Assembly (NCBI RefSeq): GCF_021869535.1
Contig: NW_026262668.1
Location: 21,829,732-21,893,731 of the forward strand
Reading direction: 5' to 3'
From: Mytilus californianus
Lineage: Eukaryota > Mollusca > Bivalvia > Mytilida > Mytilidae
DNA length: 64,000 bases
Shown: one piece after another, positions 43,424 to 57,116 of the stretch
How the letters are laid out: each line of letters starts with the position of its first letter
Numbering within the stretch: the first letter of the stretch is position 1
Notes under the pieces: generated by a model
Database searches by the model: none
Seen by the model: the letters and a program-made list of their open reading frames with translations, nothing else
Told to the model about the DNA's origin: nothing
Position numbers and translations under genes: made by a program

Positions 43424-46400
43424 AAATGCTTAGTTTTCTTCTTTACATCACAAAAAGTTAAAATCTCATTTTGGTCTTAAAAGAACAAAATCACAATTAA
43501 AAATGCACAGGATAATATCTCAATCAATTTAGTTACTTGAGTAAGAATAATTGTGATTATTTCGCATTTTAGGAATTCAATGTAAAGTTGTCCCCTCCCC
43601 CTTTTTCTCGACAGCTTTTGCTATTTAATCCTTTGATCTCTGTTTCATTTCAAACTTTTCGATGAAATTTAAACATCTCGAATATGCTATAGAATGACAA
43701 GTATTTATATTCTATTCAGAAACAAAGTTAACAATACTAAACTAAAGGTTTAAGTGATCTCTTTGGTAATAACACCCTGTTGTTATTCCATGATAAAGTT
43801 CTCTCTGTAATAACCTATGCCTGTTATTAACATGCATGATATGATTGAAAATTAATTCTCTCCATAGAATGAAAGACAAAAGTTTTATACACATATTTAA
43901 ATTATTGAAAGACATTTTGATCATTTTTTGAAGAATCATGCTTTTTTTTTCTTTATATCGCACAAAGTTAAAATCTCATTTTGGTCTTAAAAGAACAAAA
44001 TCACAATTAAAAATGCACAGGATAATATCTCAATCTAGTCACTTGAGTAAGAATAATTGTGATTATTTAGCATTTTAGGCAAACAATGTAAAGTTGTCCC
44101 CTCCCCCTTTTTCTCGACAGCTTTTGCTATTTAATCCTTTGATCTCTGTTTCATTTCAAACTTTTCGATGAAATTTAAACATCTCGAATATGCTATAGAA
44201 TGACAAGTATTTATATTCTATTCAGAAACAAAGTTAACAATACTAAACTAAAGGTTTAAGTGATCTCTTTGGTAATAACACCCTGTTGTTATTCCATGAT
44301 AAAGTTCTCTCTGTAATAACCTATGCCTGTTATTAACATGCATGATATGATTGAAAATTAATTCTCTCCATAGAATGAAAGACAAAGTTTTATACACATA
44401 TTTAAATTATTGAAAGAAATTTTGATCATTTTTTGAAGAATCATGCTTTTTTTTTCTTTATATCGCACAAAGTTAAAATCTCATTTTGGTCTTAAAAGAA
44501 CAAAATCACAATTATAAATGCACAGGATAATATCTCAATCAATTTAGTTACTTGAGTAAGAATAATTGTGATTATTTCGCATTTTAGGAATTCAATGTAA
44601 AGTTGTCCCCTCCCCCTTTTTCTCGACAGCTTTTGCTATTTAATCCTTTGATCTCTGTTTCATTTCAAACTTTTCGATGAAATTTAAACATCTCGAATAT
44701 GCTATAGAATGACAAGTATTTATATTCTATTCAGAAACAAAGTTAACAATACTAAACTAAAGGTTTAAGTGATCTCTTTGGTAATAACACCCTGTTGTTA
44801 TTCCATGATAAAGTTCTCTCTGTAATAACCTATGCCTGTTATTAACATGCATGATATGATTGAAAATTAATTCTCTCCATAGAATGAAAGACAAAAGTTT
44901 TATACACATATTTAAATTATTGAAAGACATTTTGATCATTTTTTGAAGAATCATGCTTTTTTTTTCTTTATATCGCACAAAGTTAAAATCTCATTTTGGT
45001 CTTAAAAGAACAAAATCACAATTATAAATGCACAGGATAATATCTCAATCTAGTCACTTGAGTAAGAATAATTGTGATTATTTAGCATTTTAGGCAAACA
45101 ATGTAAAGTTGTCCCCTCCCCCTTTTTCTCGACAGCTTTTGCTATTTAATCCTTTGATCTCTGTTTCATTTCAAACTTTTCGATGAAATTTAAACATCTC
45201 GAATATGCTATAGAATGACAAGTATTTATATTCTATTCAGAAACAAAGTTAACAATACTAAACTAAAGGTTTAAGTGATCTCTTTGGTAATAACACCCTG
45301 TTGTTATTCCATGATAAAGTTCTCTCTGTAATAACCTATGCCTGTTATTAACATGCATGATATGATTGAAAATTAATTCTCTCCATAGAATGAAAGACAA
45401 AGTTTTATACACATATTTAAATTATTGAAAGACATTTTGATCATTTTTTGAAGAATCATGCTTTTTTTTTCTTTATATCGCACAAAGTTAAAATCTCATT
45501 TTGGTCTTAAAAGAACAAAATCACAATTAAAAATGCACAGGATAATATCTCAATCAATTTAGTTACTTGAGTAAGAATAATTGTGATTATTTCGCATTTT
45601 AGGAATTCAATGTAAAGTTGTCCCCTCCCCCTTTTTCTCGACAGCTTTTGCTATTTAATCCTTTGATCTCTGTTTCATTTCAAACTTTTCGATGAAATTT
45701 AAACATCTCGAATATGCTATAGAATGACAAGTATTTATATTCTATTCAGAAACAAAGTTAACAATACTAAACTAAAGGTTTAAGTGATCTCTTTGGTAAT
45801 AACACCCTGTTGTTATTCCATGATAAAGTTCTCTCTGTAATAACCTATGCCTGTTATTAACATGCATGATATGATTGAAAATTAATTCTCTCCATAGAAT
45901 GAAAGACAAAAGTTTTATACACATATTTAAATTATTGAAAGACATTTTGATCATTTTTTGAAGAATCATGCTTTTTTTTTCTTTATATCGCACAAAGTTA
46001 AAATCTCATTTTGGTCTTAAAAGAACAAAATCACAATTAAAAATGCACAGAATAAAATCTCAATCAATTTAGTTACTTGAGTAAGAATAATTGTGATTAT
46101 TTAGCATTTTAGGCAAACAATGTAAAGTTGTCCCCTCCCCCTTTTTCTCGACAGCTTTTGCTATTTAATCCTTTGATCTCTGTTTCATTTCAAACTTTTC
46201 GATGAAATTTAAACATCTCGAATATGCTATAGAATGACAAGTATTTATATTCTATTCAGAAACAAAGTAAACAATACTAAACTAAAGGTTTAAGTGATCT
46301 CTTTGGTAATAACACCCTGTTGTTATTCCATGATAAAGTTCTCTCTGTAATAACCTATGCCTGTTATTAACATGCATGATATGATTGAAAATTAATTCTC

Positions 46401-49400
46401 TCCATAGAATGAAAGACAAAGTTTTATACACATATTTAAATTATTGAAAGACATTTTGATCATTTTTTGAAGAATCATGCTTTTTTTTTCTTTATATCGC
46501 ACAAAGTTAAAATCTCATTTTGGTCTTAAAAGAACAAAATCACAATTAAAAATGCACAGAATAATATCTCAATCAATTTAGTTACTTGAGTAAGAATAAT
46601 TGTGATTATTTAGCATTTTAGGCAAACAATGTAAAGTTGTCCCCTCCCCCTTTTTCTCGACAGCTTTTGCTATTTAATCCTTTGATCTCTGTTTCATTTC
46701 AAACTTTTCGATGAAATTTAAACATCTCGAATATGCTATAGAATGACAAGTATTTATATTCTATTCAGAAACAAAGTTAACAATACTAAACTAAAGGTTT
46801 AAGTGATCTCTTTGGTAATAACACCCTGTTGTTATTCCATGATAAAGTTCTCTCTGTAATAACCTATGCCTGTTATTAACATGCATGATATGATTGAAAA
46901 TTAATTCTCTCCATAGAATGAAAGACAAAGTTTTATACACATATTTAAATTATTGAAAGACATTTTGATCATTTTTTGAAGAATCATGCTTTTTTTTTCT
47001 TTATATCGCACAAAGTTAAAATCTCATTTTGGTCTTAAAAGAACAAAATCACAATTAAAAATGCACAGGATAATATCTCAATCAATTTAGTTACTTGAGT
47101 AAGAATAATTGTGATTATTTCGCATTTTAGGAATTCAATGTAAAGTTGTCCCCTCCCCCTTTTTCTCGACAGCTTTTGCTATTTAATCCTTTGATCTCTG
47201 TTTCATTTCAAACTTTTCGATGAAATTTAAACATCTCGAATATGCTATAGAATGACAAGTATTTATATTCTATTCAGAAACAAAGTTAACAATACTAAAC
47301 TAAAGGTTTAAGTGATCTCTTTGGTAATAACACCCTGTTGTTATTCCATGATAAAGTTCTCTCTGTAATAACCTATGCCTGTTATTAACATGCATGATAT
47401 GATTGAAAATTAATTCTCTCCATAGAATGAAAGACAAAAGTTTTATACACATATTTAAATTATTGAAAGACATTTTGATCATTTTTTGAAGAATCATGCT
47501 TTTTTTTTCTTTATATCGCACAAAGTTAAAATCTCATTTTGGTCTTAAAAGAACAAAATCACAATTATAAATGCACAGGATAATATCTCAATCTAGTCAC
47601 TTGAGTAAGAATAATTGTGATTATTTAGCATTTTAGGCAAACAATGTAAAGTTGTCCCCTCCCCCTTTTTCTCGACAGCTTTTGCTATTTAATCCTTTGA
47701 TCTCTGTTTCATTTCAAACTTTTCGATGAAATTTAAACATCTCGAATATGCTATAGAATGACAAGTATTTATATTCTATTCAGAAACAAAGTTAACAATA
47801 CTAAACTAAAGGTTTAAGTGATCTCTTTGGTAATAACACCCTGTTGTTATTCCATGATAAAGTTCTCTCTGTAATAACCTATGCCTGTTATTAACATGCA
47901 TGATATGATTGAAAATTAATTCTCTCCATAGAATGAAAGACAAAGTTTTATACACATATTTAAATTATTGAAAGACATTTTGATCATTTTTTGAAGAATC
48001 ATGCTTTTTTTTTCTTTATATCGCACAAAGTTAAAATCTCATTTTGGTCTTAAAAGAACAAAATCACAATTATAAATGCACAGGATAATATCTCAATCAA
48101 TTTAGTTACTTGAGTAAGAATAATTGTGATTATTTCGCATTTTAGGAATTCAATGTAAAGTTGTCCCCTCCCCCTTTTTCTCGACAGCTTTTGCTATTTA
48201 ATCCTTTGATCTCTGTTTCATTTCAAACTTTTCGATGAAATTTAAACATCTCGAATATGCTATAGAATGACAAGTATTTATATTCTATTCAGAAACAAAG
48301 TTAACAATACTAAACTAAAGGTTTAAGTGATCTCTTTGGTAATAACACCCTGTTGTTATTCCATGATAAAGTTCTCTCTGTAATAACCTATGCCTGTTAT
48401 TAACATGCATGATATGATTGAAAATTAATTCTCTCCATAGAATGAAAGACAAAAGTTTTATACACATATTTAAATTATTGAAAGACATTTTGATCATTTT
48501 TTGAAGAATCATGCTTTTTTTTTCTTTATATCGCACAAAGTTAAAATCTCATTTTGGTCTTAAAAGAACAAAATCACAATTATAAATGCACAGGATAATA
48601 TCTCAATCTAGTCACTTGAGTAAGAATAATTGTGATTATTTAGCATTTTAGGCAAACAATGTAAAGTTGTCCCCTCCCCCTTTTTCTCGACAGCTTTTGC
48701 TATTTAATCCTTTGATCTCTGTTTCATTTCAAACTTTTCGATGAAATTTAAACATCTCGAATATGCTATAGAATGACAAGTATTTATATTCTATTCAGAA
48801 ACAAAGTTAACAATACTAAACTAAAGGTTTAAGTGATCTCTTTGGTAATAACACCCTGTTGTTATTCCATGATAAAGTTCTCTCTGTAATAACCTATGCC
48901 TGTTATTAACATGCATGATATGATTGAAAATTAATTCTCTCCATAGAATGAAAGACAAAGTTTTATACACATATTTAAATTATTGAAAGACATTTTGATC
49001 ATTTTTTGAAGAATCATGCTTTTTTTTTCTTTATATCGCACAAAGTTAAAATCTCATTTTGGTCTTAAAAGAACAAAATCACAATTAAAAATGCACAGGA
49101 TAATATCTCAATCAATTTAGTTACTTGAGTAAGAATAATTGTGATTATTTCGCATTTTAGGAATTCAATGTAAAGTTGTCCCCTCCCCCTTTTTCTCGAC
49201 AGCTTTTGCTATTTAATCCTTTGATCTCTGTTTCATTTCAAACTTTTCGATGAAATTTAAACATCTCGAATATGCTATAGAATGACAAGTATTTATATTC
49301 TATTCAGAAACAAAGTTAACAATACTAAACTAAAGGTTTAAGTGATCTCTTTGGTAATAACACCCTGTTGTTATTCCATGATAAAGTTCTCTCTGTAATA

Positions 49401-52345
49401 ACCTATGCCTGTTATTAACATGCATGATATGATTGAAAATTAATTCTCTCCATAGAATGAAAGACAAAAGTTTTATACACATATTTAAATTATTGAAAGA
49501 CATTTTGATCATTTTTTGAAGAATCATGCTTTTTTTTTCTTTATATCGCACAAAGTTAAAATCTCATTTTGGTCTTAAAAGAACAAAATCACAATTATAA
49601 ATGCACAGGATAATATCTCAATCTAGTCACTTGAGTAAGAATAATTGTGATTATTTAGCATTTTAGGCAAACAATGTAAAGTTGTCCCCTCCCCCTTTTT
49701 CTCGACAGCTTTTGCTATTTAATCCTTTGATCTCTGTTTCATTTCAAACTTTTCGATGAAATTTAAACATCTCGAATATGCTATAGAATGACAAGTATTT
49801 ATATTCTATTCAGAAACAAAGTTAACAATACTAAACTAAAGGTTTAAGTGATCTCTTTGGTAATAACACCCTGTTGTTATTCCATGATAAAGTTCTCTCT
49901 GTAATAACCTATGCCTGTTATTAACATGCATGATATGATTGAAAATTAATTCTCTCCATAGAATGAAAGACAAAGTTTTATACACATATTTAAATTATTG
50001 AAAGACATTTTGATCATTTTTTGAAGAATCATGCTTTTTTTTTCTTTATATCGCACAAAGTTAAAATCTGATTTTGGTCTTAAAAGAACAAAATCACAAT
50101 TAAAAATGCACAGAATAATATCTCAATCAATTTAGTTACTTGAGTAAGAATAATTGTGATTATTTAGCATTTTAGGCAAACAATGTAAAGTTGTCCCCTC
50201 CCCCTTTTTCTCGACAGCTTTTGCTATTTAATCCTTTGATCTCTGTTTCATTTCAAACTTTTCGATGAAATTTAAACATCTCGAATATGCTATAGAATGA
50301 CAAGTATTTATATTCTATTCAGAAACAAAGTTAACAATACTAAACTAAAGGTTTAAGTGATCTCTTTGGTAATAACACCCTGTTGTTATTCCATGATAAA
50401 ATTCTCTCTGTAATAACCTATGCCTGTTATTAACATGCATGATACGATTGAAAATTAATTCTCTCCATAGAATGAAAGACAAAGTTTTATACACATATTT
50501 AAATTATTGAAAGACATTTTGATCATTTTTTGAAGAATCATGCTTTTTTTTTCTTTATATCGCACAAAGTTAAAATCTCATTTTGGTCTTAAAAGAACAA
50601 AATCACAATTAAAAATGCACAGGATAATATCTCAATCAATTTAGTTACTTGAGTAAGAATAATTGTGATTATTTCGCATTTTAGGAATTCAATGTAAAGT
50701 TGTCCCCTCCCCCTTTTTCTCGACAGCTTTTGCTATTTAATCCTTTGATCTCTGTTTCATTTCAAACTTTTCGATGAAATTTAAACATCTCGAATATGCT
50801 ATAGAATGACAAGTATTTATATTCTATTCAGAAACAAAGTTAACAATACTAAACTAAAGGTTTAAGTGATCTTTTTGGTAATAACACCCTGTTGTTATTC
50901 CATGATAAAGTTCTCTCTGTAATAACCTATGCCTGTTATTAACATGCATGATATGATTGAAAATTAATTCTCTCCATAGAATGAAAGACAAAGTTTTATA
51001 CACATATTTAAATTATTGAAAGACATTTTGATCATTTTTTGAAGAATCATGCTTTTTTTTTCTTTATATCGCACAAAGTTAAAATCTCATTTTGGTCTTA
51101 AAAGAACAAAATCACAATTATAAATGCACAGGATAATATCTCAATTTAGTCACTTGAGTAAGAATAATTGTGATTATTTCGCATTTTAGGAATTCAATGT
51201 AAAGTTTTCCCCTCCCCCTTTTTCTCGACAGCTTTTGCTATTTAATCCTTTGATCTCTGTTTCATTTCAAACTTTTCGATGAAATTTAAACATCTCGAAT
51301 ATGTTATAGAATGACAAGTATTTATATTCTATTCAGAAACAAAGTTAACAATACTAAACTAAAGGTTTAAGTGATCTCTTTGGTAATAACACCCTGTTGT
51401 TATTCCATGATAAAGTTCTCTCTGTAATAACCTATGCCTGTTATTAACATGCATGATATGATTGAAAATTAATTCTCTCCATAGAATGAAAGACAAAGTT
51501 TTATACACATATTTAAATTATTGATAGACATTTTGATCATTTTTTGAAGAATCATGCTTTTTTTTTCTTTATATCGCATAAAGTTAAAATCTCATTTTGG
51601 TCTTAAAAGAACAAATTCACAATTATAAATGCACAGGATAATATCTCAATCAATTTAGTTACTTGAGTAAGAATAATTGTGATTATTTAGCATTTTAGGC
51701 AAACAATGTAAAGTTTTCCCCTCCCCCTTTTTCTCGGCTGCTTTTGCTATTTAATCCTTTGATCTCTGTTACATTTCAAACTTTTCGATGAAATTTAAAC
51801 ATCTCGAATATGTTAGAGAATGACAAGTATTTATATTCTATTCAGAAACAAAGTTAACAATACTAAACTAAAGGTTTAAGTGATCTCTTTGGTAATAACA
51901 CCCTGTTGTTATTCCATGATAAAGTTCTCTCTGTAATAACCTATGCCTGTTATTAACATGCATGATATGATTGAAAATTAATTCTCTCCATAGAATGAAA
52001 GACAAAGTTTTATAAACATATTTAAATTATTGAAAGACATTTCGATCATTTTTGTAGAGACATGCAACTATAAACTGGGAACGTAAAGTTGTCCCCTTTT
52101 TCTCGACAGCTTTTGCTATTTAATCCTTTGATCTCTGTTTCATTTCAACCTTTTCGATAAAATTTAAACATCTTGAATATGTTAGAGAATGGCAAGTTTT
52201 TAGATTTTATACAGAAACAAAGTTATAAATATTAAAGGTTTAAGTCATCTCTTCCGTAATAACACCCTGTTGTTATTCCATGATAAAGTTCTCTCTGTGA
52301 TAATGAATGCCTGTTATTAACATGCATGATACATGTATGATTGAA
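43424..52345 (+). repeat. ~507-bp satellite array, about 18 monomers, mostly 1015-bp dimers
   Basis: The word GTAAAG(TTGT)CCCCTCCCC occurs at 43582, 44088, 44597, 45103, 45612, 46122, 46631, 47140, 47646, 48155, 48661, 49170, 49676, 50185, 50694, 51199, 51708 and 52083. Spacing is 505-510, with a ~134-bp deletion in the last unit. Two monomer types, A (GGAATTCAATG, ACAAAAGTTTT) and B (GGCAAACAATG, ACAAAGTTTT), run A B A B A B B A B A B A B B A A B plus a decayed end. Central units are almost identical; the right end is more diverged. A 73-codon minus-strand ORF recurs in six A units. I see no sign that it is translated. Confidence 0.95.
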
Positions 52346-52364
52346 AATAAATTCTCTGACTTAT

Positions 52365-52590
52365 ATTGGTTACACATTTATTAAGTTAATGTCTGAAAAC
52401 TGGGAAATCCGCCTTTTTTTACAAAAAAAAAACAAAGCTGGGAAACTGTCAGAAAATCTAAATCTAAAATTGATAAAAATAAGAAAGGGAGCTCCATTCA
52501 ATAGATATCGACATTTCATTAAAGTTTCATGTGAATTAGTTCAAGTGTTTTTAAGTTAATGGTTAACATGTTGACGACAGACATGAAACC
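52365..52590 (+). repeat. Dispersed repeat, relative of 41755-41990
   Basis: AATGTCTGAAAACTGGGAAA, AATAGATATCGACATTTCAT, AAAGTTTCATGTGAATTAG and TGTTGACGACAGACATG. It flanks the satellite array on the right while its relative lies on the left, in the same orientation. Confidence 0.65.
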
Positions 52591-52609
52591 TTTTTTTGGC
52601 CTAAACAAT

Positions 52610-52760
52610 ACACCTTATCGCTATTTGTCCGCTATTACTGGACATCACAAAAGTTCCCGTAAAATTTTGACGTCATAATACAAAATATCTGACGCCACAA
52701 TGGAAAAGTGATTGTTGTATGACGTCAATAGTCAAAATCCAAAAAAGATTTTATCTTTCT
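52610..52760 (+). repeat. Dispersed repeat with two TGACGTCA-like palindromes
   Basis: TTTTGACGTCATAATACAAA and TATGACGTCAATAG face each other about 50 bp apart, around CTGACGCCACAATGG. I recall it as repetitive in mussels; the TGACGTCA words look like CREB/ATF sites but may be only repeat sequence. Confidence 0.4.
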
Positions 52761-53353
52761 GAAACACAAAATGCATTTAACTTTTATATATCTAGTGGAT
52801 GCCAGGCATTAAAACTTTTCCAACTGGACAGGTAAGTCTGTACTCAGAGTAGTTTTTGATGTGGAAATACAGCCATTTTTTTCCATTTGTTATGATGAAC
52901 CTTAATCATTATCACGATAATCATCATGATCATGTATATTTCATTTTCTTACTAACTTTATTATGTTAAGTTACATCATGCATTAACAGTCAGGACAGTG
53001 CTAATAATGTTTCAGCAGCGTTTGACTTGGGATACAAATTTAAATATATACAGTTATCATTCTATAATTTCTATTTCTAATCACGCATAGTAATGAAGGG
53101 AGACAAAAACATATATTTTATAAGACTACATGAGTTATCCTCCCACCAAGCGACACACAAAAATGTAAAAAAAAAGTCTCCTGTGATAACGAACATGTGT
53201 TATCTTAATTGGACCACTTCTCGTTTCAAAACAATTGCGCAGAAACTTATCGATCTTGCGCAGACACAAATTCGACAGAGTATTGTCCTTTAATAACTAA
53301 CAAGTTAGACTAATTTGTGCCTATACCCCAAAGCTATCTTATAACACACGAAA

Positions 53354-53518
53354 ATGTCTGACGTAAATGCACTTCATTCAATTGATAATTGTGACATAAA
53401 ATCAATAAATACTGTTTACAAACAACTTACCTTACAACGTGTGATGGATCAAAATGGCGTGGTAAATAATGCGCGCGCATTCGGATCACGTGGCAGTTGG
53501 ATCATCGAAAGAACAGCG
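53354..53518 (+). CDS. Possible first coding exon of an unrecognised plus-strand gene
   Basis: ATG in good context (ACGAAAATGT) opens 55 codons (MSDVNALHSIDNCDIKSINT ... GSRGSWIIERTA) to a donor ACAGCG|GTAAAT, phase 0. The segment is the most CpG-rich locally (GCGCGCGCATTCGG). No downstream partner exon of matching phase was found. On the opposite strand there is also an excellent donor (GTTGTAAG|GTAAGT at 53432-53425), so it could instead be a 5' exon of a minus-strand gene. Confidence 0.3.
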
Positions 53519-53559
53519 GTAAATTCAAAAATGTTTGTCTGCCGTTAAGATTTTCTCGT

Positions 53560-53945
53560 CGAGATAACACCCATGTGTTATTTCAGGTCAGTTTTTTCGT
53601 GAAATAACGGACATGTGTTATTTCAGATTGATAAACTGAAGGGCGGATAACTCTTGTCATTTTTCCACAATAACATGCATTGGTTATTTCCTGTAATAAC
53701 TCTATAGGGTTATATCCCTGACTGATAAAGGGCAATAACTCCTTAAGGGGTCAATTGACAATGTTGGTCATGTTGACTTATTTGTAGATCTTACTTTGCT
53801 GTACATTATTGCTGTTTACAGTTTATCTCTATCTATAATAATATTCAAGATAATAACCAAAAGCTGCAAAATTTTCTTAAAATTACCAATTCAGGGGCAG
53901 CAACCCAACAACGGGTTGTCTGATTTGTCTGAAAATTTATTTTTT
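53560..53945 (+). repeat. ATAAC...GTTAT palindromes and adjoining dispersed repeat
   Basis: 53560-53720 holds GATAACACCCATGTGTTATT, AAATAACGGACATGTGTTAT and ATAACATGCATTGGTTATTT. This is the inverse of sequence at 24320-24440 (including GGATATAACCCTATAGAG). 53730-53945 matches the TAGATCTTACTTT...GTTTATCTCTATCTATAAT repeat and ends near AGCAACCCAACAACGGGTTG. Confidence 0.65.
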
Positions 53946-55014
53946 AAGTTATAGGGTTAACTGTTATTAATCAGCATGATCATAATTCTCTTTTCATCAG
54001 TGTTCCAACCTTTCCAACAGAGCCTAGACATCAAGCACTAACATGACTAAATTACTGGATTCAAAATATTAATGCCACTAATATGTGCTCTGAAGTTTCT
54101 GTGTTATTCATGTTGAACATGTTGAAGGCTTCACTGTGATTTTGAGTGGAAGAACAGCAGTAATAGCACTGTTTCTTTTTTTTTCATGTGATATAATGAT
54201 TTTGTGTCAATATAAATTGATACATCATATCCTTTCATTTTAATTATAATATATGTTACAGGATGTTTTTCTCTAACTTTAAGGGATACTTTAGTACATG
54301 TAGTATTAAAAGAGAAGCAGAAGATACCAAAGGGATCAGACTCATAAGTTGAAAACAAACTGACAATGTCCACCAGTCAAGGTAATAATTAAGCACATGG
54401 TTTAATGATTGCTCCCTATATATAGCTAGGTATCTTCTACAATTTTTCCTAATAACTAACAAAAGTCAGCTTACTATTTGTGTCATGTATGTGCATATGC
54501 ACATGATGCATGGAAAGAGAAATTTTCATAGATTTTATTTCCAATAGTTAAAATGGTGAAACATAATCTCTTTTTGGTGTAACCATGGCAACAATCTGCA
54601 TTTACATGATACAAAATTTTGAAAAAAAGGGGGATGTCACATATGTCTCCAAAATTTGGTCTAAAGTAGAATTTTAATCCCTTTGAGCCATGCGTCTGAA
54701 AATTTCAAACATTACAATAATTTCTGGACATATGGCAGATATGGATATGAAGATAGAGACTGTCAAACAGAAAATGCCCATAAAACATGCAAAAAACAAT
54801 CTTGATTTTCATATAAATCCACTCAGAAGTCTATAATACTGTTTAGCTATCAAAAAATCAATTTTATTGCACAATCACTTTCATATTTGAAAAATTAGCA
54901 TGGCAAAACTGAAAACATTCTCCTAACCATGCTAACTGTGTATTGCTACCTGACGACCTAAGCTGTAAGATGTCAGACCCATTTCGACTAAAATAACCTG
55001 ATCAATTTTTTTAC

Positions 55015-55120
55015 CTTCATCTTTTTCCATCTTAATCTGCAGATTAAATTCCGACTGTAATTCCTGCAGTTTACCAGATGCTAGCCTGTTGCATTGTCTA
55101 GTTGTATGAATCTTCCTGAT
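55015..55120 (-). other. Exon-like minus-strand segment (weak)
   Basis: Acceptor TAATTCACAG|ATC and donor GATGAAG|GTAAAA enclose an open frame with coiled-coil flavour (SGKLQELQSEFNLQIKMEKD). No family is recognised and no partner exons are found. Confidence 0.25.
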
Positions 55121-55944
55121 CTGTGAATTACATCCCTTCAAAACACTACATTGTCTTAAAGCTACAACAAATATGACAAATAATTATATTGGTTCATCAC
55201 TATACTGGTACTACATCTCTTCAAAATATCAAACTATCTTAAAGCTATAATGGACAAATAATAATACCATGTACAAATTTATACTGTATTATCAGTATAT
55301 AAGTACTACATCCCTTTAAACATGTTGTATGAAAGAGCTCACATACTCCACTCTCCCATATGAAGGGTAAACATGGTAAAAGGTCATTATACCCTGATGG
55401 CATAGTCTTTTTTTTCCTGTTTACATGATTCTTTTCAGATATGAGTTCAGGATATAATAAAGTGTTAAAAAATCTATTTTAGACTAGTAAATCTTAATTT
55501 GACCTAGTCCTAGTGACTGAAAAATTCAATAGGGACCTTCTCTTTATTATATATATATATGACCATTGTACATATTCAAGTAAGGCAAAAAAAAGATGCC
55601 TGTTTTCCTGCCTCCATGTAGAAATTTTTTTTATGGAGATATAGGTAAATTTCAGAACAGAGGATACTCAAAATCAATACCAAATGAGCATTACTGAACA
55701 TTTTAGAGTTAAGTAAAGTTTCAAGATGTGCTTCATTATTCATTTTCTGAAGAAATCAGATAACTCTTCTGAAAATGAATGAACAATCAAAGAGCTGAAA
55801 GCTCTAAGGAAAAATGACGCCACTGTCTCTAATATTGTGATATTTTTTATGCAAGTCTTGATTTTCACATACCGTAATTAGTTTAACATTCCAACATGTC
55901 TCGTAAGCATATAATTGATATTCGTATATGTGTGTGTTATGTGA

Positions 55945-56205
55945 AGATGACAACTGGCTGTTTTTTTAGTACAAATGTATAGGTCAAGACTACCTGAATG
56001 ATCTACAGTATCCAATGACTACTGGCTGTTTTTTTCTATAAATAAATAGGTCAAGACTACCCGAATGATCTACAATAGCCAATGACTACTGGCTGTTCTT
56101 TTGTACTAATAAATAGGTCAAGACTATTTGAATGATCTACAATATCCAATGACTACTGGCTGTTCTTTTGTACATATAAATAAAGACTACCTGAATGATC
56201 TAAAG
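55945..56205 (+). repeat. ~67-bp tandem repeat, four copies
   Basis: CTGGCTGTT occurs at 55954, 56022, 56089 and 56156. Each unit includes AATAGGTCAAGACTACC, GAATGATCTACA and CCAATGACTA. Confidence 0.85.
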
Positions 56206-56832
56206 TATTCTAAGTAATGTGATTTTTGTCTTGCAATTACATTTTTCTAAATCAAGAATATAGACTACTAGTATCCTTTTCAAACCAAATGATTATGAAG
56301 AGCCTGTTGTTATCAAGCTCTTATACCCCACATACTCATTAAATAAGTTACTAGTGACCTAGTTAATTCTGTTACTTGAAGCAAATTATTTCTGTAGATT
56401 TAGACAATAGTATAATATTGTTTTACTAGTTTTATTTCACCTTGAAGATTAGACAAATAGGGATACTCCTTTGATTTTTTATTTCATGTCAGTCAGGTCG
56501 CTTTATATGAAACTTGAAACCACTTCTCTGCCATATTGTTATTTCATAACAACTCTGCCCTTGACCATGTTGACCCATGTAATTGATATTCATTCTTTAA
56601 CCATATATCATAGTCAGTTAGTTTTTGATTTTGCACTCCCACACCACCTTTCAGGTCAAATGTCTGTCTCCATTTAAGTTAATGATATTGAACAATCATG
56701 GTATTAAACACAATTTCAATAGTGATAATGCTGTTCTAGTAGGTCACCATATATTCAACTTGGGTAGCATTCCAGTTATTGAAATTTGTGTCAGATTAGA
56801 ACAATGATCTAGACCTTTAGGAATGGATCTTA

Positions 56833-57090
56833 CAATTTAATATGGAGCCATAGTATGGGACCCTACACGGTAACAAAAAAAAAAACAAGCTTGAAAGGAT
56901 ACAACGTCAAGCGGCAAAATCTATCACCAGAAATTACAAGTCAAGAGAGGATGGACGGGATACGTCTCTAAAATGCTTGCCTAACTGGAACTACAACAAA
57001 ATCTCCAGACAAGACGAACAAGGATATGAAGCCAGAAGTTAATATTTATGTAAAAAGTAGTTGAGGGGCTGATTCCCGCTATTGAACCAT
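56833..57090 (+). pseudogene. LINE ORF2 C-terminal remnant
   Basis: The frame YGAIVWDPYTVTKKKNKLER, IQRQAAKSITRNYKSREDGR, SLKCLPNWN matches the usual LINE RT 3' block (EYG..VWDPYT...KLE..QRRAARFI...Y). VEGLIPAIEP-like sequence follows at 57055-57090. Frameshifts show it is dead. Confidence 0.7.
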
Positions 57091-57116
57091 ACTGTCATTC
57101 TATAATATTATTGCGT

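Noticed and set aside
43742..49551. 73-codon minus-strand ORF repeated six times with identical sequence
   Set aside because: It is carried by the A-type satellite monomer and is broken by a 1-base difference in every B monomer. No start context, splice sites or protein motif; identity reflects array homogenisation.
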